Program-made: the position numbers and the translations under genes | Notes under the pieces: generated by a model | The model's database searches: none | Seen by the model: the letters and a program-made list of their open reading frames with translations, nothing else | Told to the model about the DNA's origin: nothing | In this document: one piece after another, positions 16,036 through 24,311 of the stretch | Layout of the letters: each line of letters begins with the position of its first letter | Numbering within the stretch: position 1 is the first letter of the stretch | From: Phycisphaeraceae bacterium | Lineage (GTDB): Bacteria > Planctomycetota > Phycisphaerae > Phycisphaerales > Phycisphaeraceae | Assembly (NCBI GenBank): GCA_020849625.1 | Contig: JADLFV010000032.1 | Coordinates: forward strand, 1 to 34,527 | Direction of reading: 5' to 3' | DNA: 34,527 nt

Positions 16036-16076
16036 ACCGGCGGGACAGTCGAAAGCCTGTCCCGCCGGTTTTAATT
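16036..16076 (+). terminator. Intrinsic terminator of the groESL operon
   Basis: A 13-bp perfect stem, ACCGGCGGGACAG (16036-16048) with CTGTCCCGCCGGT (16057-16069), has an eight-base loop and is followed by TTTAATT. Confidence 0.85.
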
Positions 16077-16102
16077 CGCCCGTTTTCACTTCCGACCACC
16101 AC

Positions 16103-16609
16103 ATGAAGAAACTAGCCATGAAAGTCTTTGCAACCTTGAGCAGTGAAGATCCGAGCGTGTACAACATACAACTGACAACTTGGAAGATAAGTGTTGACCG
16201 TTGGCGTGATTTGAAACGTGAATGTAAAGATGGCTACTGTGATTTCAACAATCTCTTCGAAGAAGCGTGCGTAATTCTCTTGCTTGCGGGTACAAGCATG
16301 AGCCAACTCCTTGGACAGAACACCAGTATGAAGACGGATGACGTACCGGGGCTCAATCAACTTCTAAATGAACTTGTGCCAGATGCCAAGCAAAGAGCCG
16401 TCCTCAAAGAATTCAATGAGATATATGAAGACCTTCGACATTTTGGAGAATCGAAACACAAGAATATTCTGGGTGTTGACGGAACTCTATTTACCAAGTG
16501 GATGGATGCTATACAGAGAATCTGGATTGATATTGCCAAACCGCCGCAGTCAACAGTTCAGGAGTGGTTCCACGAGGATTTTGACTTGAGACTTGAGGTC
16601 GGAAACTAA
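16103..16609 (+). CDS. Hypothetical helical protein, possible HEPN-like fold
   Basis: This is a 168-residue protein, largely alpha-helical and rich in charged residues, with no signal peptide. Base composition is clearly more AT-rich than its neighbours and codon use differs, which points to recent acquisition. A central helix pair reads KEFNEIYEDLRHFGESKHK. The R-x6-H spacing, with a polar His directly after the Arg, falls within the R-x4-6-H motif of HEPN ribonucleases, and the following helix contains KWMDAIQRIWIDI. I do not recognise the family with certainty, so the HEPN idea is an inference. The ATG at 16103 is the first start; 16118 is an alternative. A small membrane protein gene of similar composition follows after 81 bases. 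Confidence 0.7.
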   Translation: MKKLAMKVFATLSSEDPSVYNIQLTTWKISVDRWRDLKRECKDGYCDFNNLFEEACVILLLAGTSMSQLLGQNTSMKTDDVPGLNQLLNELVPDAKQRAVLKEFNEIYEDLRHFGESKHKNILGVDGTLFTKWMDAIQRIWIDIAKPPQSTVQEWFHEDFDLRLEVGN

Positions 16610-16690
16610 GCGATGGCAATCCCGGGATATGGAGGCCGAAACAGAATAAGATCGCGTTTTCACGGCCAGGTAAATGTCAATTGGTGACTT

Positions 16691-17038
16691 ATGGGTAGAG
16701 TAATAGCACCTACTATTGGTTTTACTGCTTTTGTTATCTTTCTTGCTATTGGCCAAACATGGCTTGCAGTAGTTACTTGTGTGATTGCCGTACTTGAGCT
16801 ATGTACGGGAACGCTTATGAATTTTTACGCCAAAGCATATAACAAGTTTTGGGCTAACAATGTGCGCGAGAACTATTCAGATCGGATGTCTGAAGAGGAT
16901 ATAGAACGAGTCATCAAAGATCGCCCAAAGCAAGTGAATGTGGACGCTGTTCCAAATTGGCTGGCTGGCGTTGACATACTTCTTTCTTTTGTTGAGTTGC
17001 TTCTGCTGATCACAGCTATTGTGCTTTGGTTACGATAA
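16691..17038 (+). CDS. Hypothetical small membrane protein
   Basis: This is a 115-residue protein with three predicted membrane segments: two close together near the N-terminus (about 5-22 and 24-43) and one at the C-terminus (about 91-114, VDILLSFVELLLLITAIVLWL). Between them is a polar segment of about 45 residues (NNVRENYSDRMSEEDIERVI and following), probably cytosolic. It has low GC content like the preceding gene, from which it is 81 bases away with no terminator between, so the two may form an acquired pair. GGTGA lies just upstream of the ATG. The family is not recognised. Confidence 0.7.
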   Translation: MGRVIAPTIGFTAFVIFLAIGQTWLAVVTCVIAVLELCTGTLMNFYAKAYNKFWANNVRENYSDRMSEEDIERVIKDRPKQVNVDAVPNWLAGVDILLSFVELLLLITAIVLWLR

Positions 17039-17053
17039 GCAAGCAGCAAGGAG

Positions 17054-17106
17054 GGTGGGTAAAGCGAAGCGAAACCCACCGCGGTAAGTCAATAGGGTCT
17101 GACCCT
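17054..17106. repeat. Two REP-like palindromes bordering the low-GC island
   Basis: GGTGGGT (17054-17060) faces ACCCACC (17074-17080) around AAAGCGAAGCGAA. A second palindrome, AGGGT-CTG-ACCCT, lies at 17094-17106. The first resembles 9-29 in this window. Such short palindromes are typical of REP sequences moved by REP-associated tyrosine transposases, though no such transposase gene is present here. Confidence 0.55.
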
Positions 17107-17172
17107 TTGAACGGAGTCCGAAACAGAGTCTGGCCCGGTACTCACGCCGTTTTCACGTTCAGAATCGCTGTC

Positions 17173-18006
17173 TCACATGATGCTGGGATCCTGGCGGAAG
17201 TCGCTGGGGCTGACGCCGGAGTGTTTGGTGAACCAGCGGCTGAAGGCGGAGACGGAGCTGAAGCCCAGGTCGCCGGCCAGGACGCTGATGTTGCGGCGGT
17301 CCTCGATGAGGCGCTGGCGGGCCACGCTGAAGCGGCGGGCGGTGATGTAGGCGTGCGGGGTGCAGCCGAACAGGGCGTGAAAGCGGCGGGTGAAGTGGCG
17401 GGTGGAGTAGGCAGCCACGTTGGCCAGTTGCTGCACGCTGGGCGGATCGTGCAGGCGGTGCTCAATCAGGTCGATGGCCCGGGCCATAGTCACTTCCAGC
17501 TCATCGCCCACGATCAGCGGCGCGCTGTCGCTGTGGGCATCGCCGCGCGGCCAGAGGCACAGCACTTCCGCCAGCCGCGTCAGCATCAATGCCGGCGGCG
17601 TGGGATTGGCCAGGCCCAGTCTCGTCACCACGCGCAGCGATGAGCTGATGGTCTGCCCGCCGTCGATATCGATGCACACCGTGGGCCAGGGGCGCTTCTG
17701 CACCACCGGCCAGGAGCGGCGGACCCGCAGCTTGACGTTGTACACCCGCCCGCAGGTCAGTTCGTAGCCGTGCTCCATCCCCGGGTAAGCGGTCAGCGTG
17801 CTGACGCCGGTCAGGTCGTGCCAGGCCTGATCGATAAAGGCCCGGCCGGAGCAGTGCTCGAACAGGTCAAACTGCAGCACGTCGCTGTGAGCGTGCGGCT
17901 CGATGCGATAGCGGCCGCCGATGGCATGGGTCACCGCCTGCACCACACAAGCGGGCTGGGCGAACAAACGTCCGCATAAGTCGGTGACCTGTGCATCGCC
18001 GGACAT
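17173..18006 (-). CDS. AraC-family transcriptional regulator
   Basis: This is a 277-residue regulator. The N-terminal part (about 1-170) is a cupin-like sensing region (HAHSDVLQFDLFEHCSG and a later DIDGGQTISSSLRVVTRL). The C-terminal pair of helix-turn-helix motifs (about 180-277) reads PPSVQQLANVAAYSTRHFTRRF, then GCTPHAYITARRF, and the second helix-turn-helix ISVLAGDLGFSSVSAFSRWF ending SPSDFRQDP, which fits the family signature. The ATG at 18006 is preferred; the open frame upstream runs into the inverted repeat at 18057. It is divergent from the sulfatase-like gene with the hairpin between them, so it may control the sulfatase and rhamnosidase genes. The ligand is unknown. Confidence 0.9.
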   Translation of the reverse strand: MSGDAQVTDLCGRLFAQPACVVQAVTHAIGGRYRIEPHAHSDVLQFDLFEHCSGRAFIDQAWHDLTGVSTLTAYPGMEHGYELTCGRVYNVKLRVRRSWPVVQKRPWPTVCIDIDGGQTISSSLRVVTRLGLANPTPPALMLTRLAEVLCLWPRGDAHSDSAPLIVGDELEVTMARAIDLIEHRLHDPPSVQQLANVAAYSTRHFTRRFHALFGCTPHAYITARRFSVARQRLIEDRRNISVLAGDLGFSSVSAFSRWFTKHSGVSPSDFRQDPSIM

Positions 18007-18056
18007 GGGGGAATAGTGTAATGCTTTGTCCGTGTGTTGACCTGAGGGAGCAAGAG

Positions 18057-18228
18057 TTGAACCGCCAAGACGCCAAGAGCGCCAAGAAAACATGATACTT
18101 GGCCGCAAAAAGGTGCATGAGACGCAAAAAGAGAGTTGAGAATTTTCGTTGTTATTTGCGCCTTTTGTGCTTTTTTGCGGCTATCTCATTTGTCTTTGCT
18201 TGGCGCTCTTGGCGTCTTGGCGGTTCAA
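18057..18228. repeat. Nested inverted repeat: CGCCAAGA outer arms, GCCGCAAAAAG inner arms
   Basis: The outer arms, 18057-18086 and 18199-18228, are perfect 30-base reverse complements made of CGCCAAGA/CGCCAAGAG units after TTGAAC. The inner arms (about 18102-18130 and 18155-18181) belong to the GCCGCAAAAAG family also found inside 4188-4366, and pair imperfectly. It fills the divergent gap between the AraC and sulfatase-like genes, where both promoters would be expected. Confidence 0.93.
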
Positions 18229-18263
18229 TAACAGCGCACTCCGATTCAGCCGATAAACCTTTC

Positions 18264-19661
18264 GTGTCGGCTCATCGAAACCTATTGCTGATCGTCGCGC
18301 GGGGCATGCGCAGCGATGCCCTGGCCGATGAGCAGGCCTGGCCCCTGCCTACGCCCAGAATGCTGGCCCTGGCCCAGCGCGGACTGCGCCTGGCGGCCAC
18401 CAGCGCCTGCCCGGCGGATCCCGGCGGCCGCGTCAGTCTGATCACCGGCCTGCACGCTCGACAACACGGCCTGCTCTACGATCGCAGCGCCACGCAACTG
18501 GCCCGGCCGCGACCCGGTCAGACGCCGCTGACTCGACCGCTGGCCGATTCGCTGCCCTCGCGCCTGCGGGCTGGGGGTTTCCACGTGGTCGGTGTGGGAC
18601 AGATCGATCTGTTCCGCGGAGCTTTGCATAAGGCGGTGGCGGTGGCGGACCTGGATCAACTGAACCCGCCCCACTGCGAATACTTCAAGGCCATGCTCGA
18701 TGCCGGCATCGGCCCCGCCATTGTTGAGCAGCGCAAAAGCCGCCTGCGCACCGGGCCTTTTGAGCCGACGCGACTTCTGCTGGACATCGAGCAGGACATC
18801 GACGGCTACATCGGTGACGCGGCGCTCAAAGCGATCGACTCGCTGCCGACGGACAAACCCTGGGCGCTGATCGTGGTCTTCAGCGGGCCGGGCAACGATC
18901 TGCCTCCGCCGGCCACTTTCGAAAACGCGGTCGATATTAAGCAACTGGGGGGCAAGTTCGCGCCCGCATCGCTGGCCACGCTCGACGCCTTGGCGGAGCC
19001 GGCCTATCCGCGCGTGATGCTGCAAAGACTCGAACCCTACTTCGTGCAGCGCATCCGGGCCGACTACCTCGGCCGCGTCGCCCTGCTCGATCAGATCGTC
19101 GGCAAGCTCAACGCTGCGATCGACAATCGCCCCGACCGGTCGCGCACCTGGACCGTTCTCGGGTCCGATCATGGCTACCTGCTGGGCGAGCACGGCCTGA
19201 TCGGTCGGCGTAGTTTTCTCAGCGGCGCCACCACCACGCCCCTGATCATCGCTGCACCCACCTTCCCGCAAGAGCAGCAACTGGTCCCGCAGGAAGTGGA
19301 GTCCGGCCTGTACAGCACCGTCGATTTCGCGCCCACCTGCGCCAGCCTGACTGGTTGCGACCTGTCCACCGAAACCGCCGGCCGCTCGCTGCTGCCTTTG
19401 CTGCACGGCCAGAAGGTGCTGCCCGAACATCCCGGCGACAGCGCCCTGAGCGAATTCAACGATCGACTGATGCTGGAGACCGAGCGCTACAAGATCATCT
19501 TCGAACGCCACCATCGCCAGTGCATCGGACTCTACGATCTGCTCAACGATCCGCAGGAGCGGCGGAACATCAAGATGAACGAGCAGGGCCAGAACGTGCT
19601 GGACCAGTTGCGCTGGCGCGTGGCCGACGCCTTGCTGCCACTGCGTGCGTGGGCGGCGTAA
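18264..19661 (+). CDS. Degenerate sulfatase-family protein (alkaline phosphatase superfamily)
   Basis: This is a 465-residue protein with the sulfatase fold: RNLLLIVARGMRSDAL at the start, TPRMLALAQRGLRL, GGRVSLITGLHARQHG, and GSDHGYLLGEHGLIGRR near residue 300. Key sites are altered. The paired metal-binding Asp after the first strand is A12-R13. The position of the formylglycine-forming Cys (C-x-P-S-R) aligns with D52 in DPGGR, a Cys lying three residues earlier (C49). The GPHDP active-site His motif reads GPGND. Only D302/H303 and H68 are retained. A normal sulfatase reaction is therefore unlikely; it may be a pseudoenzyme or use different chemistry. There is no signal peptide with the GTG start at 18264, chosen because upstream frame runs through the hairpin. 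The stop directly abuts the rhamnosidase stop. Confidence 0.8.
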   Translation: MSAHRNLLLIVARGMRSDALADEQAWPLPTPRMLALAQRGLRLAATSACPADPGGRVSLITGLHARQHGLLYDRSATQLARPRPGQTPLTRPLADSLPSRLRAGGFHVVGVGQIDLFRGALHKAVAVADLDQLNPPHCEYFKAMLDAGIGPAIVEQRKSRLRTGPFEPTRLLLDIEQDIDGYIGDAALKAIDSLPTDKPWALIVVFSGPGNDLPPPATFENAVDIKQLGGKFAPASLATLDALAEPAYPRVMLQRLEPYFVQRIRADYLGRVALLDQIVGKLNAAIDNRPDRSRTWTVLGSDHGYLLGEHGLIGRRSFLSGATTTPLIIAAPTFPQEQQLVPQEVESGLYSTVDFAPTCASLTGCDLSTETAGRSLLPLLHGQKVLPEHPGDSALSEFNDRLMLETERYKIIFERHHRQCIGLYDLLNDPQERRNIKMNEQGQNVLDQLRWRVADALLPLRAWAA

Positions 19662-21941
19662 TCAACCATCCGCCTGCCGCCCCGCCACCACCCACGACGC
19701 GCCGCGCAGCGATAAAGGCAGCACGCACTTGCCTTCGACGTTCAACTCACCGCCCGCCACGGACACCGTCAGCGGCACCGGTGATTCCACGACATACTCG
19801 ATGCGATCCGCGCTTGTGCGCTGCCAGTCCACCGCGATCTGACCACCCTCCGGCAACGGCACGCGCCCGCTTGCCTGCTGTAAACTTCCGGGGGTCAGGC
19901 ACATTTCGTAGTGCCGCGGCCGCAGGTCGTAGCGCGGGTTCAGGCCCAGCACGTAGCGGCTCAACTGCCAGGTCGGACAGCCCGACCACTGGTGACAGTG
20001 CGACCAGCGCGTGTCGAAGACCTCCAGCAGCGTGGTGTAGCCGCCCGCCAGCATCCAGCCCCAGCAGATGCGGTACTGATCGAGCACGAAATCCATCTGC
20101 CCGCGCTCGATCAGCAGCGGGAAAAGGTAGTGAGCGAAATAGGGCGTGATCAGGCGCGACTCACGCAACCCCGGATGGGCCAGGCGCGGCGCGGTTGGAT
20201 CGTTGGGAAAACAGTTCAGCAGATGCCGCTTGACAAACTCGAGGCCCTCGGCGATCTCGCGCTGCGTGAAGAATCCCTGCCGCATGGCCAGCACCGCCCG
20301 GTGGTAGCCGATCTTTTCCCAGTCCGGCTGATCGTTGATGCGATGGCGATCGAACCAGACGCTGATGATCGCCTGCATCTTCTTTTCGAGCTTCTGATAC
20401 CGGGCGTCACCGGCTGCGTCGTCCAGGGCCCGGCACCATCGCCGCATGTCGCGTAAGGCCGCCAGGTAGTGCAGGTTCAGCGACGTGTCCGAGGGATCGT
20501 CGCCGCGCACGTAGCCCCAATCGACGAAGCCCCAGCCGATCTCGTCGCGCAGGCCAGCATCGCTGTTGAACTTCTCGAAGGCTTCAATGTTACGTTCCGC
20601 GAACGGGCGCAGTTGCCGCAGCAGGTCCAGGTCGCCGGTCAATTCCCAGTGATGGACAGCGGCGCTGATCCATTGGGCGGCATAGGTGGACATATGATGA
20701 ATGCTGCCGGGACACAATCCCGCCACCAGCCCGTCCTCGCGGGCACACTGGCCGCACTGCACGAGTGCCCGCCGCGCCAGGCGCAGATCGCTGTAACCCG
20801 CGGCCGCGATGTCCAGGCCCACGCTCACCACGTCGCCCGCCCACTGCCCGCGCTCGCGGGTGGGGCAATCGACCATGGCATCCTCAGCACAGGCGCGATA
20901 GGTTTCGATTCCCGCCGACCAGATGCGATTGAGCAACGGGTCGTCGCACACGAACGCGCCCCGCGGTTGATCGTGATACACACGCTCCACGAACCGCTCG
21001 CTGATGAAATGCACATGGTCCGGCGGCGCCAACACATGTACTTCCAGGTAACGCCCGCCCTTGGGGGTTAAGGGCATGAAATGCTGCCGCCCGCCGCGAG
21101 CGACATAGTGATCGAGCGTACACGTGGGGCCCAGCGACAGCGTGTACCACGGCCCGACCCGCCCGTGGGACAGGCTCTCGCAACAGGCAAACTCCACCAC
21201 CGCCCCGGCCGGCAGATCCAGCACGAAGCGCGGCCGACCCAGTCGCATGCGTCCCAGGTCATATCGCCGCCACCGTCCCTCGGCCGGCAGTCGCTCACAC
21301 GTCTGATCGCGAAGGAAGAAACGGGTTGAGATGTCGTCGCGCTCGTATCCGAAGACTTCCGCCAGCGGTCCCTCGGCCGACGGCGACAGGTCGTGATGCT
21401 CGAAGAACGTCGCTGCGCAATCCAATGCCGTCATGTCGCCGAGTTGTCTTGTGGTTTCAACCGGCGTGGTCCAGGTGCTGTCATCGAAGTCGCACTGCTG
21501 CCAGTCAGCGGGATCGACCTGCGTGTCGCACCATTCCACCCAGCCCAGGATGGGACTGATCCGTCGCACCTGCGCGGCATAACCTTCGAGCTGATTCGCT
21601 TTCCAGGTCACCGACAACGGGCGTCCGGCTGCCAGCACCACGCAGTGCAGAAACGGCGGCATCTGCTCGATCAGGCGGGTGGTCACGCCTTCGTGATGCA
21701 CCTGCACCGCCAGCACGTGCCGCCCGGCCGGCAGCTCGACTCGGTTGGGCTGATACTGCGGATAGGCCGCTGTAAAGCGCGGCGGCCCCTCGGCCAGAAG
21801 CTGGCCATCCAGCCAGATGACATAACACGACGCCCCCAGGTGGCGAAACTCAACCTCGGCCGAAGCGGTCAGCTCGAACGTGCCGCGGAAGGCTGCGTGG
21901 CTGTCAACCTGATCCGCCTTGGTCCCGTCAATCCACATCAT
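19662..21941 (-). CDS. Alpha-L-rhamnosidase-like glycoside hydrolase (GH78-type)
   Basis: This is a 759-residue protein. N-terminal beta-sandwich regions (about 1-330) include lectin- or Concanavalin-like parts (GRHVLAVQVHHEG, DDSTWTTPVET). The central (alpha/alpha)6 barrel begins at about 370. The catalytic-site motif of bacterial rhamnosidases is present as DAMVDCPTRERGQWAGD near residue 400, and a WSGCPTWQLSRYVLGL segment, with its preceding HCHQW, precedes the C-terminal beta domain. Such enzymes release L-rhamnose from polysaccharides or glycosides. No signal peptide is seen, so it may act in the cytosol on imported oligosaccharides. The ATG at 21941 follows AAGGA at a good spacing. It is convergent with the sulfatase-like gene with no spacing at all. 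Confidence 0.85.
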   Translation of the reverse strand: MMWIDGTKADQVDSHAAFRGTFELTASAEVEFRHLGASCYVIWLDGQLLAEGPPRFTAAYPQYQPNRVELPAGRHVLAVQVHHEGVTTRLIEQMPPFLHCVVLAAGRPLSVTWKANQLEGYAAQVRRISPILGWVEWCDTQVDPADWQQCDFDDSTWTTPVETTRQLGDMTALDCAATFFEHHDLSPSAEGPLAEVFGYERDDISTRFFLRDQTCERLPAEGRWRRYDLGRMRLGRPRFVLDLPAGAVVEFACCESLSHGRVGPWYTLSLGPTCTLDHYVARGGRQHFMPLTPKGGRYLEVHVLAPPDHVHFISERFVERVYHDQPRGAFVCDDPLLNRIWSAGIETYRACAEDAMVDCPTRERGQWAGDVVSVGLDIAAAGYSDLRLARRALVQCGQCAREDGLVAGLCPGSIHHMSTYAAQWISAAVHHWELTGDLDLLRQLRPFAERNIEAFEKFNSDAGLRDEIGWGFVDWGYVRGDDPSDTSLNLHYLAALRDMRRWCRALDDAAGDARYQKLEKKMQAIISVWFDRHRINDQPDWEKIGYHRAVLAMRQGFFTQREIAEGLEFVKRHLLNCFPNDPTAPRLAHPGLRESRLITPYFAHYLFPLLIERGQMDFVLDQYRICWGWMLAGGYTTLLEVFDTRWSHCHQWSGCPTWQLSRYVLGLNPRYDLRPRHYEMCLTPGSLQQASGRVPLPEGGQIAVDWQRTSADRIEYVVESPVPLTVSVAGGELNVEGKCVLPLSLRGASWVVAGRQADG

Positions 21942-22070
21942 GGTCGCGTCCTTGCCGATGTTCGTGGAGCGGGCAGCGTAGCAGGCGGACGGGTCCATTT
22001 GAAACTGGCGGCTGCTGCCTGCGCCCGCTGTCGGGTGCAATGAGGACGGCCTGGCGGTGTATTTAGCCCT

Positions 22071-22098
22071 ATGACACATGGCCGCGCCGACGTACGAT
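22071..22098 (+). promoter_or_regulatory. Possible promoter of the secreted-protein gene
   Basis: ATGACA (22071-22076) and TACGAT (22093-22098) are separated by 16 bases and match the sigma70 -35 and -10 consensus at five and four positions. The next gene starts at 22164. Confidence 0.35.
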
Positions 22099-22163
22099 AC
22101 AGGCAATCTCAAGCGCCTTGTCGGCGCTGCATCAGTCACCACAACATCCCGGAGCACCCAATC

Positions 22164-22625
22164 ATGCGCGGCAGCATATGGTTCATGGCGTGGGCGATGG
22201 CGTTGATCGGTCTGGCCTCCATCGGCGCCAGCGCGGTCAACCCCAACGGCCAATACACCCTCAGCGGCAACTATACCTGGAAGGACGGTGCTGAAGTCAT
22301 CAAGGGCACACACAGCGGCTCGATGACGCTCAACAATCTCAAGTTCTACGGCTCCACCACCGCGGACGGAAGTGCGGTGGCCCAGTGCCGATTCACGCTC
22401 AACCGCAAACCGTCTTCCACCTCCGAATCCGAGCGCACCGTCACCGGCACCATGACGGTCAATGACCAGGGCAGCCCCACGGTTTATGACGTGTTCCAGG
22501 GCGAGCTCACGTTCAGGATCACGGTGACCAACCGCATCAAGTACGCCGGCACGGTCAAGGGCCGGTGCAATTCCGGCGTCGATACCGGTGCGGTGCTGGC
22601 CCTGACCTGCAAGGGAGTCAAATAG
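22164..22625 (+). CDS. Hypothetical secreted beta-rich protein
   Basis: This is a 153-residue protein. A signal peptide is clear: MRGS, a hydrophobic stretch to about residue 20, then GASA before VNPNGQ. The mature part of about 130 residues alternates short polar strands (YTLSGNYTWKDG, GSMTLNNLKFYGST, RTVTGTMTVNDQ, LTFRITVTNRIKYAGTVKG), suggesting a small beta-barrel or beta-sandwich. Three Cys occur in the mature part (CRFTL, RCNSG, LTCKGVK). GGAG precedes the ATG by nine bases. The family is not recognised. It sits between the divergent rhamnosidase and the co-directional prepilin-like gene, 47 bases from the latter. Confidence 0.75.
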   Translation: MRGSIWFMAWAMALIGLASIGASAVNPNGQYTLSGNYTWKDGAEVIKGTHSGSMTLNNLKFYGSTTADGSAVAQCRFTLNRKPSSTSESERTVTGTMTVNDQGSPTVYDVFQGELTFRITVTNRIKYAGTVKGRCNSGVDTGAVLALTCKGVK

Positions 22626-22672
22626 TCGGCCGTGAAATGTAATACAATCAGCGCCCGAGGCGTTGATTGACT

Positions 22673-23233
22673 ATGAGCGTGACGTTTCGCCATCCTGAAC
22701 GCCAAGGCGGCTTCCGGGGGTTTACGCTCATCGAGGTGCTGATCACCATCGCCATCATCGCCCTGCTCATGGGTATGGTCCTGGCCACCCTGGCCAAAGT
22801 ACGCAAGAGCCAGGAGCACGCCCGCTGCCTGTCCAACCTGCGGCAACTGATGGACTGCATGTACCTCTATGCCGCTGATTACGACGGCTACGGCCCGGAC
22901 GAAGAATCGATCTACACCTGGGACTCCCTGCTGGAACCCTACGTCCATGACGAACGCATCTATGCCTGCCCGGCTGACAACGATGGCACGTCCGAGGAGT
23001 TCGGCACCAGCTACGAAATCCGCGACTTCATCACCGTCGATATCGACCACCCCGAGCGCAGCTTCCTGAAAAAACGACTGCTGGAAGCCAAACCCTCCAC
23101 GCTGATTCTGTTGTTCGACGCCATGCCCGACTGGCACAACCCCGGCGCCATCAACGCCGCCAGCATCGACGGCTCCGCCCGTGCCTACACCCTTGATGAA
23201 TACGAAAAGAACCTCGAAATGCCCGTGCAGTAA
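22673..23233 (+). CDS. Prepilin-type N-methylation domain protein (pseudopilin-like)
   Basis: This is a 186-residue protein. A short basic leader ends in the prepilin peptidase site G|FTLIEVLI (Gly, then the N-methylated Phe and Glu at +5), followed by a hydrophobic helix (ITIAIIALLMGMVLATLAKV). Next comes RCLSNLRQLMDCMYLYAADYDGYGP, the common pattern of planctomycete and verrucomicrobial type II pseudopilin-like proteins, and near the end a His...DG motif (WHNPGAINAASIDGSARAY), a variant of the H-x9-DG tail with ten residues between. It would be assembled or anchored in the inner membrane. A TACAAT at 22643-22648 may be its -10. The 99-bp palindrome starts 22 bases after the stop. Confidence 0.9.
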   Translation: MSVTFRHPERQGGFRGFTLIEVLITIAIIALLMGMVLATLAKVRKSQEHARCLSNLRQLMDCMYLYAADYDGYGPDEESIYTWDSLLEPYVHDERIYACPADNDGTSEEFGTSYEIRDFITVDIDHPERSFLKKRLLEAKPSTLILLFDAMPDWHNPGAINAASIDGSARAYTLDEYEKNLEMPVQ

Positions 23234-23255
23234 AAACGTGTATGAAAACACGGAA

Positions 23256-23354
23256 GCCGAGCCCTGAGGAGGAGTCCGCGACGACGAAGGGCCGGGTTGG
23301 ATGCACAAAGACCACTCGATCCGGCCCTTCGTCGCCGACTCCTCAGGGCTCGGC
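23256..23354. repeat. 99-bp palindromic element, copy 2 (inverted)
   Basis: The reverse complement of this copy matches 5091-5189 at 87 of 99 positions without gaps; ten of the twelve differences are transitions. Like copy 1 it starts shortly after the stop codon of the preceding + strand gene. Confidence 0.9.
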
Positions 23355-23408
23355 GTCGGATCCCGTAAGCATGCTAAGCCTCTGCTTCCCTTCCGCCCTC
23401 CGCCCTCC

Positions 23409-24191
23409 TCACCGCCCCATCCTCTCCCGCGACTGACGAAACCGCCCCGGGGCCACGCCCACGTGCTGCTTGAACTGGCGCGTGAAGTAGAACACGTCGC
23501 GATAGCCCAGTTCCTGGGCGATCTGCTTGATGGAAAAATCCGTTTCACCCAGCAGGCGGCGGGCGGTGGCGATGCGGTGCTGCAGGCGATAGGCGTGCAG
23601 CGACAAACCCGTGGCGCTGCGGAAGCGGCGCTGCAGAGCGGAAAGCGACATGCTCTGATCCGCGGCGATCGACTGGTAGTCCGGCTCATCCGTCTGCCGC
23701 AATCGCTCCAGCACCCGCGCCAGCCAGGCCGGCGGATCGTGCAGCGAACTGTCGCGCTGCTCAGCCAGGTCGATCAGCATGCCCTCCAGCAGGTTGATCC
23801 CGCGCAGCCGCGACCACCGATCGCCGCGCTGTGACTGCTCGATCAGACGGTCGAAACGCCTGGCCCACGAACGGACCTGACCGCGTGGCAGCGCCTGCGG
23901 TTGTTCACTGAGCAGCCCGCTCGATTCCCATTGCAAGGCCAGCGCTCCGGTGAACGCCAGGTAGCGATGGTTCCAGGGCTGACCACGCGGCGTCTCCTGC
24001 ATCTGGTACCACGGCCCCGGATGACACAACCAGACGTGCGGCCCGACCAGCGGCGTCAATTGCCCGTCCCGCCACAGGTTCAGCCCCCCCGAAGCTGACA
24101 TCTGCAGCAGGTGGTAGTTGAACCGTTTGGCCAGGGTGACCACGCAGCGCGGGATGCGTCCGCCGTGCATGAAGATCAGTTCGTCGCTCAT
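23409..24191 (-). CDS. AraC-family transcriptional regulator
   Basis: This is a 260-residue regulator. The N-terminal cupin-like part (about 1-150) includes FNYHLLQMSASGGLNLW, VWLCHPGPWYQM and WNHRYLAFTG. The C-terminal AraC DNA-binding domain (about 165-255) reads YQSIAADQSMSLSALQRRF, GLSLHAYRLQHRI and FSIKQIAQELGYRDVFYFTRQF followed by GVAPGRFRQ. The ATG at 24191 has AAGGA nine bases upstream. It is divergent from the phytanoyl-CoA dioxygenase gene with 120 bases between them, an arrangement common in planctomycetes, so PhyH is its likely target. The ligand is unknown. The 99-bp palindrome lies beyond its 3' end. Confidence 0.92.
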   Translation of the reverse strand: MSDELIFMHGGRIPRCVVTLAKRFNYHLLQMSASGGLNLWRDGQLTPLVGPHVWLCHPGPWYQMQETPRGQPWNHRYLAFTGALALQWESSGLLSEQPQALPRGQVRSWARRFDRLIEQSQRGDRWSRLRGINLLEGMLIDLAEQRDSSLHDPPAWLARVLERLRQTDEPDYQSIAADQSMSLSALQRRFRSATGLSLHAYRLQHRIATARRLLGETDFSIKQIAQELGYRDVFYFTRQFKQHVGVAPGRFRQSRERMGR

Positions 24192-24311
24192 GGGGGGTTT
24201 CCTTAATCGCCTCAATTATGCAAAACTCCGCCCCCAAGGTCCATACCCTTCCGCCCCGGGTGTAGGGCATAATGGGGACACCCAACCGCATTATCAGGAA
24301 AGGAACAAGCC

